Positions 45,487 to 58,537 of a DNA stretch of 64,000 nucleotides are shown here, piece by piece. The stretch's first letter is position 1. Every line of letters starts with the position of its first letter. Under the pieces are notes generated by a model. The model was not told where the DNA came from. It did not search any database and saw only the letters and a list, made by a program, of their open reading frames with translations. Source of the DNA: Tolypeutes matacus (taxonomy: Eukaryota > Chordata > Mammalia > Cingulata > Chlamyphoridae); contig JAKSZT010038599.1 in the NCBI GenBank assembly GCA_026826555.1, forward strand, positions 3,498,785-3,562,784. Direction: 5' to 3'. The position numbers were made by a program, and so were the translations under genes.

Positions 45487-46616
45487 CTAGCATTTAGGGA
45501 AATGCAAATCCAAACTACAATGCAATATCATGTCACATTTATTAGACTGGCCACTATTAAAAAGTCAGAACTGTAAATGTTGGAGAGGATGTGGAGAGAT
45601 AGGAATGCTTATTCACTGTTGGTGGGAAAGTAGAATGGTACAGCCACTGTGGAGGACTGTTTGGCAGTTCCTAAGGAAGTTGAATATAGACTTGCCATGT
45701 TACCAGGGCAATACCATTACCAAGCATATACCCAGAAGAACTGATAGCAGAGACACTAACAGACATCTGCACACCATAGCAGCGTTATTCATGATTGCCC
45801 AAAGTTGGAAACAACCCAGGTGTTCATTAACTGATGAATGAATAACAAATTGTGGTGTGTACACACAATGGAATATTATGCAGCGGTAAGAAGAAATGAA
45901 ATCATGAAGCATATGGCAACATGGATGAACCCAAGGACATTAGTTGGATGAAGCAAGCTGGACATAAAAAGAAAATTGTGTATGATTGTGATATTATGAA
46001 CTAAGTATATTGTGTAAACTTGTGGAATTAATAATTAGAATATAGGTTACCCGAACATAGAATGAGGGTAGAGAATGGAAAGCTGAGGGTTAGTCTGTGC
46101 AGAATTGGTTAATAGGTTGTTTGTAAATCTTTGGAAATGAATGGGAATGGTGAGAGCACGTCATGGTGTTTGTGACTAGCAGAGCCATTATATGGGTATG
46201 GCAGTGGTTGAAAGGGAAAGCCTTCTTTTACTAGAAGAAAGGCTAAATACAACACAGGACTGTATAACATAGAGAAATCTCACATAAAATATGAATATGG
46301 GTTATATTGCCTATATGACTGTTTTTATAAGATATAAATATAAATAAACTAGAGAGAGGGAAACAGAATAGCAGTTATATACAGCAGGGGAGGAATAGAA
46401 AGATTGAGAGGTGATGGATTTTGTTTGTTTGGTTTTTGTTTAATTATTATTATTATTATTATTATTATTATTTCTGGAATAATGAAAATGCTCTGGAAAT
46501 TATTGAAGTGATGAATGTACAGTTATGTGATTGTACCAAATGGCATTGATTGTACAATTTGGATGGATTTATTGTTTTTTTGATATGTATCAATAAAATG
46601 ATTTGTTAAAAAAAAA
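45487..46616 (+). mobile_element. L1 ORF2 C-terminus and 3' UTR (second segment)
   Basis: 'gggaaatgcaaatccaaactacaatgc' onwards matches ORF2 near its end. The open remnant 45530-45841 contains WKQPRCSLTDE. 'ggaatattatgcagcggtaagaagaaatgaaatcatgaa' follows, then a 3' UTR with an (ATT)n run at 46444-46471, 'caataaaatgatttg' and an A9 tail ending at 46616. It completes the L1 begun at 40318 or belongs to a second copy of the same type. Confidence 0.8.
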
Positions 46617-47989
46617 TCCAAATCAACACATCTTAGATGAGATAAGAAATTGGCCGAAGAGCACACTATGTTTTCCTTCCACATTGCCAACACCTTTGCC
46701 AATAACTCTTTATTAACCATTCTCGAATTGTCTTGACTTGATTATATAAATATGTTACCTGCTATCACCCTTGACTGATAGGGTTATTGGTATCAGAAGC
46801 AGCCCCATGAATCAGACCATTAAAATGGGAGTGTGAATTGTTTTTCTTATATATTCAAACAGCACAGGGATGATGTCCTTGCTGGGTGAAATATGGTACA
46901 TGTAATCCCTGGCATGCAGTTGCATCATGATTATCCAAATGATTTCTGGAATAATATAGAATTAAATGCAGGAGTGGGCAACACTGAGTATTTGAGTGAC
47001 TGCAACAATCAAGTGCAATGGTAAAAAGGATAAATATAAAATTTATTGTGTCAACTGACTTTTTCTGACATTCCTAGAGAGCATATATATGGAAAAAAAG
47101 AAAAAAATTAAAAGTTATGAAGTTACAAATTACAACCTGTGAGGAGAATCAAAAGACTTCCATGGCAGGTTGGAAGGAGTTTCTATTCACCTATAGTTGC
47201 AGGGTATATAAAGCTGACATGCAAGCCTTTGTTTGTTTGTAAGATTACTAGAGTTATAGTTTCAATTAAAGGTTAAATCTTGCTAAATCTTTTATGTTAT
47301 GGGAAGGATTGGCAAACTATGTATTCCGTTTATAAATGGAGTGTCATTGGGACATATTCACTTCATTCAATTACATGTTGTCTTTTGTGCTACAATGCTA
47401 GAGTTGAGTAGTTTCAACAGAGACCTACGGCCCACAATATATAAAATAGTTAATATCTGTCTTTAAGGAAGAGGTTTGTGAAACCCTGTGACATGGAAAT
47501 TGCACTTGTGGGACACTGAGAGATGAGATGGACTCTGAGCAAATATAGATGAGTCTGAGAAATGCTAACCTCCAAAACCCATGAAGCACCTTTGCCTGTG
47601 AAAGCAACACCACAAACACTTTTCAGGAAACAATCCCATTTCCACATTAAAAAAAAGCTTTCAATGATTCCACTTGAGGTAGGGAAACAGTTGCTTTATA
47701 AGCACCTGTACCTTTTACACTTTGTCATTATTTTCAGGTCCACAACAAGAGTTACATATTCCTTAAACAGAAGTACAAGGAGACATGGCTTATATCCTTA
47801 AAAAGAAAAAGAAAAACAAAAATCAACTCATATGCACACACAAACACAATCAAAAAAGATCTTTCCAATCCCTTTTGGCAAGGACCTGAAGGGTAGGTAG
47901 AGAAGGGAGTATTAGACAAAAGAGAAAATAGTTCAGTTTGGCCAAATTCGCTGGCATGAGTATCTTTCATGCCCTGAGGAAGTTCAGTG
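46617..47989. other. No recognised gene or repeat
   Basis: Unique-looking DNA. A 79-codon plus frame at 47562-47801 and minus frames at 47425-47647 lack any recognised feature. Confidence 0.3.
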
Positions 47990-48425
47990 TACTTACATCT
48001 CTACCACTGCTTCCTGTCTGGGACAGTTTAAAACAATTGCTGCCCTCAACACAGGGCCCCACATGATTCAAAATTCCTCATCCAAAGCTGTGATCAGTGA
48101 CCGGCCATTCCCACTCCTGGTCTTGGGGAAGAGGATTTTAATCCTGTTACTCTCACTAGCAAGTTAGTCAGGGGCTGGACCCCACTGTGGCCTGCTGCAA
48201 GAATGAGCAATGTGAGAAGGTAGCTGCCATACGGAGAGAACAATTTATTGTTCTTTACTGTAATTTATTAGCTTCTTCCTCACACCTTTCCTGAATTCTT
48301 CTGTACAGTGTTCTTCTGATCTCCAGGGTTTCAAAATAGTTATTTCAGGGTCCCTGCCTGTTTAATAGTTGTCCTGGAGAACGACTGAGTCTTGAAGTTC
48401 CCTATTGTGCCATCTTCCCACAATC
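47990..48425 (-). mobile_element. Old L1 5' UTR, minus strand
   Basis: The minus-strand start near 48425 reads 'gtgggaagatggcacaatagggaacttc', the typical L1 5' start with an AAGATGGC (YY1-like) motif. It is followed by 'ccaggacaactattaaacagg' and moderate-GC UTR-like sequence. No ORF1 follows, so only the 5' UTR is left. Downstream end uncertain. Confidence 0.55.
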
Positions 48426-49828
48426 CTCCATTTCTCTATATTTTACTATTGCCAGATGAACATAATAAAAGAGTCAGTATAGATCTTTGTACCCAACTGA
48501 CTACTTAGTTACCTTAACTGTCAATGAAAGCAATTGAAATAAGAGCCAAATGAACAACATACTGATACTTCGCTAAGAATTAGGTCATCCCAAATTAACC
48601 ACAAATGGAAGTATAACACCCAACATTGCATTTGACCTTTAGAAGCACGTATCATTCAGCATGTTTCTGACTACATTACCTAGAATATATTTGAGTCTTA
48701 GCATTTTATATCATGTGTTATATGTAAGCACATTTCTATGCAGAACCAATTGTGCCAGACATATGAGCCTCAGGGAAAAAACATGTTGGTATTCAAAGAA
48801 ATAAGTATATTTAGAGTAAAGAGATGATATTGAATTATTTTGGCTATATGAACACCATAAGGATGGCTTGTCTATAACAATTGTTGTCATATTTTTAGCG
48901 TGCAAATTACAAAATAACTACTTTCAAAATGTGTGAATGAAGAGATTCATTTGGTAATCTGTAGTGAATTTATGCCGGTTAAGTCATTTATACTGCAGTA
49001 TGTACTAAAAAAACTATTTTATGGTCTTCTTAGATACTTTATTACAATTTTCTGTTTTGGTAAAGTTACTATACACAATATGCACATACTTTCTTGTTAT
49101 TAAAACTGGTTACATCATGCTAAATCACTATTCAGTGCAATGTACTATTCATAATATTTAGCTAATAGTGAAGTGCTTGTAAGTCTCACTATACACCTTA
49201 GATGACAGCAAAAGTTATTTAAAGGGGAGTTTTTTATACTTGTTATAAATAGGTTGAATGAAGTACAATATTGTTCTGTCTTTTCATGTAAAGACAATGA
49301 GAAACCATGATCAGTAAACTGGTTCACTTCAAAATGTGAAATGGAGAGAAAATGAACTTAAAAATCAGTGATATTATTAATCTACTTTCACCTGCACTTA
49401 GAAGTCAAAGTCCAATATGGGCATTTTCATTTATGGAAAATGTGGCTAGGATTAAGAGGGAATCTGAGAAGAGTAACAAAGTGATGAATACTTTAAATAC
49501 CCTGAAAGTTTTCCTTCTGTAGGAATATTTAATTTTAAACTGAAAGGAGGAAGAATGACTTAATTTTGGTATTCAGAGTTTTACAGAGAATATTGAAAAA
49601 AATAAACATTGTTCATCTACTGTTTTTCTCTCCCATATTAATTTGAACAGTGACACATGAAAATTCAGGAGTTGTAACTTTTAAACCAATAAAAGAAACA
49701 ATTAGATTGTATTTTCTTGAAACTAAACCTACCGTGGTATCCCTGAGGTGGATATTTGCAGTGTACACTAGATTTGTTCTTCAATTCCATAGTTTTAGGG
49801 TGGTATGGAGAAGAATAACTTGACCATA
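48426..49828. other. No recognised feature
   Basis: AT-rich DNA; short minus frames only (48711-48905, 49145-49327). Confidence 0.3.
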
Positions 49829-50131
49829 TTACTGGAATTTAAACTGGGTTAAAGCCTTCCCATGGCAAAAAAAAATTATGTTAGAAGGAAAGGAAAATGG
49901 ATAGAAGTAGGTATCATTCACTACAGAACTGGGTTTTCCCTTAAAAACAAACTTCACGGTCTCCTGACTCTCAGGGCCTATGTCAGGCCTAGCTTTGAGT
50001 GATTTAGAAAAAGGCATGTCATCTTGAACCAAGTACCCCAACATGAGCACAACAAATACAACAAAGACAAAGTTGAATATGAGTCCCTGCTCTCTCCTTG
50101 TCAGACAACAAGCTGCAAAGGTGCAGTACAT
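49829..50131 (-). pseudogene. Unidentified exon-like fragment with a hydrophobic anchor
   Basis: A 100-codon open frame on the minus strand. From residue 17 it has a strongly hydrophobic segment (FNFVFVVFVVLMLGYLV) long enough to span a membrane, then a polar stretch (QDDMPFSKSLKARPDIGPES), as in the start of a type II membrane protein. The first 60-65 residues look protein-like; the rest looks like read-through. A 'cacctttgcag' sequence near 50112-50122 (minus) could be a splice acceptor. No family recognised and no neighbouring exon seen. It could be a lone exon, a pseudogene piece or chance. Confidence 0.25.
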
Positions 50132-52852
50132 GATAGAATTTCACTACTCCTGGACCTCGTATTTTTCTCTTGACCCAAGCATGTTATACGTTTCTTAACA
50201 TTTGTATTTGTATATATGTTCTGCTCTCTTTTCAATTAGATTGAAATGTCATAAAGAAATAACTTGGTGTATCTTGAGTTGTAGTAAAAAAAATGAATGA
50301 AGATAGTTTAATCACATAATTACTTATTACTGTAAATTTTTAATTCTACTAAGAATAAAAATTTTTAAAAAACCAAGAAATGTCCTTCACTTGGAAGTTA
50401 CTTCAAGAAATCAGAAGTGTAACTCATGGACATAAAATCCCAGCATTCTTAGCCTACATATTTATTTCTATGTATTATTAACTTCTCCCAACACCTAAAA
50501 GGATGTTCTGTACCTACAATGTTCAACAAATATTCTTGATGAAAACAAAATATTCACTTAATAATGTATGAAAGTGTAAGTATTCCTACATTGTTTTTTG
50601 AATATTGTCAATATGCCATTTGCACTATCAAGTTACTTAAGAAATCCATATTTGACATGTATATTCCAATGCAATATTCAAAAACAGTCTTTTTTAACCA
50701 GTTTGACCTGGTTTAAATAGGAAATGTATGTTGCTGACTTAGAAAAAAATATGCTGTTAAAAACTGCAATACAATTTAAATCAATTTTAATGAGTTCAAT
50801 TTCCCTTCTCCTTCACAAATTGATTAAATTCATTTTTTGAGTCCCTACAAGTATCAGGCACTAGAATAGGCATTTGATGTCAGGGATTAAAAAAGGAAAT
50901 ATATTAATCTCTAGCCAAAAAGAACTCACAATTGACTCTTGACAACATATCTTTTTTTAGATTTTCCTAGTATGAGTTTTTTAGAGGAGTAAGAATGAAT
51001 TTTGCCCTAATGCTCCCTTGCAATAAATGGGTAACTCACTGTGTGTGTCTATCCAATTCTAATCGTCAGTTTTACAGGTACTAGAAGCTAAATTAGAAAT
51101 TTGTTTACAAGTTTCTTCTGGTTTTAGCATTCTTACTACAATATGTGTGCTATATTTTTCCCATTATTTGTGATAACAGTTAAACAAAGGCTCATATGAA
51201 TACTTTGGGTAAAAGGAAACATTTAAAACAAACAAACACACAAGCAACAACAAAAATAAAAATAAAAAAAGCTTTGTAATACTATCATTAAAAATGAAAA
51301 TGGGAAATATCTGGTGGAAAGATTTCCTGTCATCAGCTGAAAAAGATTTACATTAACTTTAAGGAGATCTATTTTTTTTTCTTGAGCTCCAGGCTATCAA
51401 ATCAGATAAGTGGCATTCAAAGAATTTTACAGCTCTAAGACACGTTGTCTTACACTATGTAACTTTTGTTGGAAAGTATCTTCAAATGATGACAAGGCAA
51501 TTCAAGAAAATGTATTTATAAATGTGCCATGAAATAGTTCTTATGCTAAGTACAAATGAATGATGAAGAAGGAATCATGACAGTTTGAAACAGGAGTTGG
51601 GGATCCTCTGTCTTTGGTTACATGCCTTATTCATGGGACCAGCAGCATTTAAAGGTTTTCAAGGAACCGTTTCAGAGGTAACACCTCAGGGAAATCTAGG
51701 ACCTGATGCTTCATTCAAAGCTAGAAATGGCCCAGCAGACTAGGGAATGAGCCAGACTTTCCTTCAAAAAAATCTCAGATTTCAGTGTCACTTCTGTTTT
51801 TGCTGCCAGTAACTGGGTAATCTTTGTGTAATCACACCCTAGAATAAAACCTGTTATGTAGACTGCTTAAGCCTTATTATTCTAAAATTATACCATATAC
51901 TGATACTGAATTCTCAATTATCAAAACCTCAAATTATATGATTCTTATTTATTCTTTTTTTAAATTTCTCTTGTTCTTTTATTCTCTTTTCTTTTTTTCT
52001 TATTCTCTTTTTTATTTTTTGCTCCATAGAAAACTCATATTGATACCTTCCTGTCTATTTATCTTTCGTTACCTTTGTTAAGTGCCAGAGAATAAAACTT
52101 CCGGTTTACACTCCTGAGAAATATGAATATTATAAAGGCTGTGGAACTTAAAAGATTAAACAGCACAAGCTATATCAGGCCCTGCCCAATATACTTTGAG
52201 TCATTTATTATCCATGTAGATACTTCCACAACTAACTTTAATTCCTGGAAGTTTCCAGGAGTACAGTAGAAGTACTAGTAAATTTCCTAACTGACCTCTC
52301 AAAGAAAAGAGAACACTTACTATTCAAAACCAATTTTTGCATGATTATAAGTAATTAGACATTTTCATTTCATTTGAGAACTAAACTTAAATCATATTTA
52401 GTAATGTCCCGGAAAAAAATGAAATTATCTACTGTGAAAATGTAGAAATATGGAGGCATTGCCTTCTCTTAAATTATACTGAAGCTTTATTCTACATCCC
52501 TTCAGAACCTGTTTTGTAATTTGGCAAATTCTAATTGCCTGTTGTACTTTGTTTTGTAGGTTCAGTCTCTCTTCTGAAATTTGTTCCATGTTAAATTGTT
52601 CTTTAGTGTGTGATACTTACTTTTCCCCAAGTTGTGTTCCAGGAATTAAAAGATAATTACAACATATTCTAATCAAACATGATTAAATTTCTACATTGTT
52701 CTTATGAATGCTTTGTCAATGGACCTAATCACTTCTGTTGGTCAGTTAGAGTCTACCACAACTAGTTTACCATAACTTTTAAGTGAAAGTACAGTGAATG
52801 TTTGAGACTTACTTTTCTAGTTGTGGATAGAGGAATAATTATCACTGCCATT
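50132..52852. other. No recognised gene; polypyrimidine tract
   Basis: AT-rich unique-looking DNA. 50820-50935 has a faint common mammalian motif ('caggcactagaatagg'). A T/C-rich tract lies at about 51945-52022. Nothing else identified. Confidence 0.3.
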
Positions 52853-52908
52853 CTGTACATAATTTCTACTTTTAAGGATCCTGTACATAATTTCTACTTT
52901 TAAGGATC
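52853..52908. repeat. Perfect 28-bp tandem duplication
   Basis: The unit starting 'ctgtacataatttctacttt' occurs at 52853-52880 and again, identical, at 52881-52908. Confidence 0.97.
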
Positions 52909-53426
52909 TCAAAGTAGCTTGATCTTTTTTTTTTGCCACATTGCCTTGCAAGGTCATATATAATTTGCCTTCCAATATCAACTCTGGGTCCCTTTTGGCA
53001 CTGCACACAAGTTTTACCTGCCTGGTAAATGTACCAGGTTATTTTTCCCTAGTTGCTTTGTGTCATTTGCATTTTTACATGCTGACACTGAGTCATACTT
53101 CTAATCAGTTTTGGTGCTACTTTTATGTTTGGTCTTTTTACTTCGTTAACTTGTCCTGATTTCCTATAACCTGAAAAATTAACCTGATCTAGTGATTTTA
53201 CCAGAGTTCTATCAGTGGATTCACTATTTTTTGACTCATAATGCAAAATAAAATTTTAATTCTTGGAATAACCCAATCACGTGGTTATACTTTCACTTTT
53301 AAAGTAAGAACATGATTTTAATTTCATGACTATATAACTATTATGACTGTACTTGCTTAAATATTTTTAAATGATTTTGTACATTTTACATTAAGTAGTG
53401 AAGTATTATGCTACAAATTATCATTT
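52909..53426. other. No recognised feature
   Basis: Plus and minus frames at 52941-53246 are short and without domains. Confidence 0.3.
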
Positions 53427-53480
53427 GTAAAATATTACAATTGGCAGAGACAAAATTCTCTGCCAATTATTATATTTTAC
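53427..53480. repeat. Imperfect palindrome (23-bp arms, 8-bp loop)
   Basis: Arms 53427-53449 and 53458-53480 pair at 21 of 23 positions; the inner 11 bp (aattggcagag / ctctgccaatt) are perfect. Not a recognised transposon end. Confidence 0.9.
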
Positions 53481-55719
53481 ACCCATGCAAATTATTTTTT
53501 AAGACCATTGTGACTATAAACTCATACAAATGATGTAGTTGGTAGAAGTTTAAATCTATCATAAGATACTCATGTTGTGAAACAGTTTTTAAAGCCCCAT
53601 CTCTTCTTTATAGCCAGATTCCTTGGTGGCTTCGTTAGGATAATCTACACTTAGAAATATGGTCCACCTATGTACTATTTAGCCATACTTTTGGAATTGC
53701 TTGTAAAAGACATATTTTATGAATGAAATAATTCATTTGAAGAAAATTTTAATGCAGTTTCAGTGGAAAAATTAAAATGTAATTATTTATTTGCTCAGGA
53801 AAATTGAGTCAAGATCACAGTATGAGTATAATTAAAATGTTTTAATTCAATCTTGAGAATCATTTCCTTGAACTACTGGGTCTTCCAAAGTCTGTGCCTC
53901 CAAATGTATTTCCTAATACCATCTATTTAAATCTTTATCCACATTTTTTTTCTGTCCTTGATTTCATTAGATTCTGCAAACAAATCTGTCTGCTGCCCAT
54001 AATAGGTTTAGACTTCCCCAAAGAGTTATCCATTAAAATAACATCAGAACAGTTCTCATTAGGCCCACTCCTTGGTCTCTATCAAACTCCTTTGATTTCC
54101 TTTTAGTAGCTGGGATCATGGAACAGTGTGTGTGTTTTCTAGGCTGGCTTAACTAGCTTGGCTTAACTTGAGACCTGCTTGTAAGTTAATCAAAGGGCTT
54201 GTCCTAGATGCTAATTCCTTTAGATAGCCACCATTTTCTAAAGTGATTCCTTCATTTTTTAATTAAATAAATACTGAAAAAAACAAAGCAAAACATAAAT
54301 GGAGAACTTCATCTCATTTTAACTCCTTTTCTCATATAACTTTGGTACCTATTGTAGATGGCCATATTTTAAAAAATGACTTTTCATGAGAATTTACAGG
54401 TGCATAAAGCTCAACTTAAAAAGTAAAAAAATATATATTAAAAAAAATTGTAATTAGGTCCTAGATTTACCATCTCTCTTCTGGTCTTCAGATTTAATTA
54501 TCTTTCCTCTATTCTCAGCTCTCTTGGAACATATCTTGAATTGCATTTGTTTCTCCCAGATTTATAAAATAAATCAACTTTGTTCCCTTTCAACTGTACA
54601 CATACACCAATGAGATTTACAGTACTTTTTCTATTTCAAAGCTTTATTGTGGAACATAGATGATATTTATATTTTAAATTATGAAGAATGAGTTTTCTCA
54701 CCAGGTACACAAGAAATATATGAAGACTATTTCCTGAGAGTAGTGTCAACACTGAGATTTTAGGAAAGGAGAGACTTGAAATCATTTTACTCCACAAACT
54801 CCCTCCTTTAGGATGTTTGCATTATGGTCACAAACATATGAGAGTGGCTTTAAAAATAAATGTATTCCTAATCTTATTTTATTTCTATTAGGGGTAGAAA
54901 ACAATTGTTTGCATAACTAACCTTGTTCTTTCTCAAATACTTCAAAAATTGTCTATCCAGGAAGTCAAATGTTTTCTTTTGCTTAAGTGCTCTGAGTCTA
55001 AGGTTAAGAATATACCTCATTAATTCAGTAAGTCTTTATTGAGTGCCTCCTTTATGTCAGATAAAACACCGTGCTTTCTGCTGTGAATGCAAGCCAGTCA
55101 AGGTTTTGTTTGGAATGTTTTTTTTTTTTTCTTTTTCTTTCCAATACACAAACTCCGAGAATGCCATTGCTATATATGATTCTTTCCAATATTCTAATGG
55201 TTTAATTAGCAGAATTAATTACCCAATATGATTGTCAGAGATAGTAGTCTGCTCAGTCTGCTAACAGACTACTCATGCATTTTAACAGTGACGGTTATGG
55301 AGATAGTGGGTCATTGTTATTATTCCTGGAGCAAGGAGTAAGATTGTCAAACTGTGGGAACAGTCAAATTGAAAAGGTACTATAGCATAGACATATGTGA
55401 GGAAGAAAGCATTTGTGGATTTTCCCTAATAACCAATAGAGTCACACTTAAATTTATAGGTTGTTCATCTTTCATGCCAATAGCCCTTTCTTTTGTCAGA
55501 GGGTGAATTAGGGAAAATTGTTCCAAACTCAGAACCCTTATTTATGTGTCATTTGAGTAAATTCAACAAGATATCTGAAAGATTCCATAAGTTCAGGAAA
55601 TTTAAAACTGAACTAATTACCACATTCCCTATTACACATACACACACATTCAAAACTAAACATACCCTCAAATTAAAAAAAAAAAATGATATTTAAATTC
55701 AATTATTTATGATCTTGGT
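53481..55719. other. No recognised gene or repeat
   Basis: AT-rich DNA with T runs near 53947 and 55120. 'aattcagtaagtctttattgagtgcc' near 55023 is a common interspersed motif I cannot assign. A short (CA)n-like stretch lies at about 55637-55648. Confidence 0.3.
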
Positions 55720-56410
55720 TAATGACTCCAAAGCAGTATTGCAACTTAGAATCTAAGGAGTCATGCTTCCTTGTTTCTGAATCCAACCAAGCTCTTCGCA
55801 CAGTCAATAATACTTCAAAGGTATCTCTGAAATCTGATTTCTCCTTCCCATTCTCATGGGCATGACTTTAGGTTAGGACCTCATTTATACCTGACAGTAG
55901 GCTTCCTATTCAGCACCTCTCTATCCCCACCCTTATTCCATATTATCTCTATAGCTAACCTTCACAAAACTAGGTCTGTAGATAGCCTCATTGGCTATGG
56001 GATAATGTCCAAATTCTTTACCCAAGTATATGTGGTCTTTCTAATATGTTCCCAATGTATCTCTTTAATCTCATCATTTGCCAAGCTACTCCATTGTTTT
56101 CACCTACATCTTCTCAGAGAGAAAAATCTTTTTGCTTGAAGTGTTCTTATTACTTCACTACCTGAGAAGCATCTCTTCTTTTTTTAAAAGCTTTCTGTCT
56201 TTCTGTAGTCTCTTATATATTAATATGCATTTGGTTTTTGAGATTGATGTGCTAAGTCACAGGTCATTAAAATATTGAAAAATAGCCCCACTTCTACTCC
56301 ATTTTATTTTCCTTTTCCACCCTCTTATTGGCTTACTTTTGTTTTATGTTATTTGTTTTATGTATCCTTCTAAACTTAATTAAATACTTATTTTGTCAGG
56401 ATGGGATATA
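55720..56410 (+). mobile_element. L2 LINE 3' region
   Basis: 'gaatctaaggagtcatgcttccttgtttc', 'ctctgaaatctgatttctcc', 'ggctatgggataatgtccaaattctttacccaag' and 'tgtggtctttctaatatg' match the L2-type 3' region in order. Diverged, no frame. Confidence 0.55.
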
Positions 56411-57379
56411 AAGATTTTGAAAAATATTAAGTGCCTACACAGATATTGGTCTTGTTTCTGGGAATACAATAATGAATAGATTGATCTCTATCCTCAAAGG
56501 CTTTAAGCTTGTGATAAAGCAATTTTACATACCTGTATTTAGGAATTTGCCCTATTATATTTTAATTTAGCTATATTCATTTTTATCTCCTCAGCTGGAC
56601 AGTAATCACAAATATCAGAGACCTTACTATCCATACTTAAATCCCAGGGTTGAACACAATACCTGGAATAATAAATATTTCTTTGACAAAAGAAAGAAAT
56701 GATGAAAATATGATATAGTTTCTTTATCCTCAGAAAAGACCAACCAACTAATTTACTCATTTAAGTGACTGCCTCCTGGTGTATCAGAATAAGAGCAAGC
56801 ATTTAGTTTAATGTACGTCCTTTAAATTTACAGCATCTCAGATCCTCTGATAGTGGGTCAGCAGCAATTTTATATCTAACAGTAGTCATGCTTTCCTTTT
56901 TTAAAGTATTGAAATATTTTCTTTATCTCTGTCAAGTTTTAGAGAAAGAAAGCTTTTAAATATAGGGCATGTTATACCAGATAAACTCATTCAAAAGGTT
57001 ATTCTACCCCTAGTACTCAATAAGTAATTGGATCAAGCTTTTCCATGAATGGTCAGTACTTAATCACTGTCACTTGGTCTCAAAAATATGTCAATTTATC
57101 TTGCTCATTCAATTTCACTTTGAAAAGAGATAGTATGATTACAGCAAAGTATACCTTCTTTCATATTTCAATAATGTTATTGCCAACAGGGATAATAAAT
57201 TATTTTCCTGGTACTGGTTTTTACATGTTGTCAGTTTTCTGGGTCCTAATTTGGTCCCTCTTTCTTTTCTGACTTTATACATTCTCCTTGGACATTCTCA
57301 TCTACTCTCCTTACTTTGTTTTCTAAACACTGATTATCTCCAAATCTAAATCTCCAACTAAGACTCTTCACTTCAGATT
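56411..57379. other. No recognised feature
   Basis: AT-rich DNA. 56445-56510 holds 'ttctgggaatacaataatgaatagattg', a common interspersed motif not assigned to a family. Confidence 0.3.
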
Positions 57380-58365
57380 TGAATCTATTGATTTATTTCT
57401 TATTGCACATTTCCTCCTGGATGTCTGACACATGATATCAACATCTTTAAAAATCAAGGTGGACTTCTTTGACTCCAGCAATCTGCTCATCTTCCTTGTT
57501 ATCTGTTTCAAGGAATTCTACTACCGTCTTCCCAATTCTGAACCTTGGGGGTTACTATTTATTTTCCCTATCTTTCACTCCACATCTAACATAGCATATT
57601 CTGTCAATTATACATCCTTGGATCCCTTGATTCTGTCAATTTTCCTTTATACCCATCACTGCCACCTCAGCCTAAGAACCATCATCTCTCAGCAGCATTA
57701 TTGTAATAGTAGACTACCTGTTCTCCCTCTTTCAAACCCCACTCATCTCCAATTCATTCTCCTCCCTGGATCCTGTGAGAGATTACCAAAATTGAAAAGT
57801 TAGGTATTTCACCCCTCTGCTTAAACCATTTTGATGGATCCTTATTATTTTTAGAATGAAGTCAAAATTACTTTGCCCTGCAAGTTTGGCTACTGATTAT
57901 CTCTTCATCTTCCTCTCTGACACCCATGTCTCAAACCACACATGCATACCACACACAGACATACATTTTCTCTTCTACCCATCACCATTGTAAATTTGTA
58001 CAATCAAGGTTCTAGGACTGTGGAGATCCTTCCACTTCAGTGAAGGGGTTTGCTGTCTTTTTCTCTTCATTTTGACAAGTGCAATGAATTTTGCTTAGTT
58101 CTCTCACACTCTTACTTGGCTAGTTTCTATTTACTTTTAGGTTTCAGGTTAGAAATACCTTCCTCTGGAAAGCAATTCTTAAACTGCTTGTTATAAGTAA
58201 GATGCCTCTTAATCCTCTTAATATGTATTTCCATGCAATGTAAACTAGTTTGCCTTTATCATTTGAACTGTATTATCATTTGCCATTATGTCAAAAGCTA
58301 TTTCTGTTTTGTTCAACATGATGTTTCCAACATTTAGTAGAGTATTGCTCATAAATGCAGCTGAA
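57380..58365 (+). mobile_element. L2 LINE 3' region, long copy
   Basis: In order: 'cacatttcctcctggatgtctgac', 'aaggaattctactaccgtc', 'accatcatctctcagcagcattattgtaatagtag', 'cacccctctgcttaaaccattttgatggatcc', 'ggtttcaggttagaaataccttcc' and 'catttagtagagtattgctcataaatgc'. Nearly 1 kb of L2-type 3' sequence. The 123-codon frame 57432-57803 lies inside it and is not a gene. Confidence 0.65.
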
Positions 58366-58537
58366 AAGAATATTTCTGGATTAACAATCATTTTATGGTA
58401 GTGTTTGTACTGTATGTGCAATTAAGTTTAGGAGATGTTAGGTTAAAAGATTTTATTTATAAGAGGATTGATTCTTAGATAAATTGCAAAGCTAATGTAA
58501 CCATTCATGCTGTTAAGAATGCAATGGTGTGATTACT
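58366..58537. other. Short spacer before the L1
   Basis: AT-rich DNA, nothing recognised. Confidence 0.3.

Noticed and set aside
57432..57803. 123-codon plus-strand frame
   Set aside because: Inside an L2 3' region; the frame is chance in pyrimidine-rich text.
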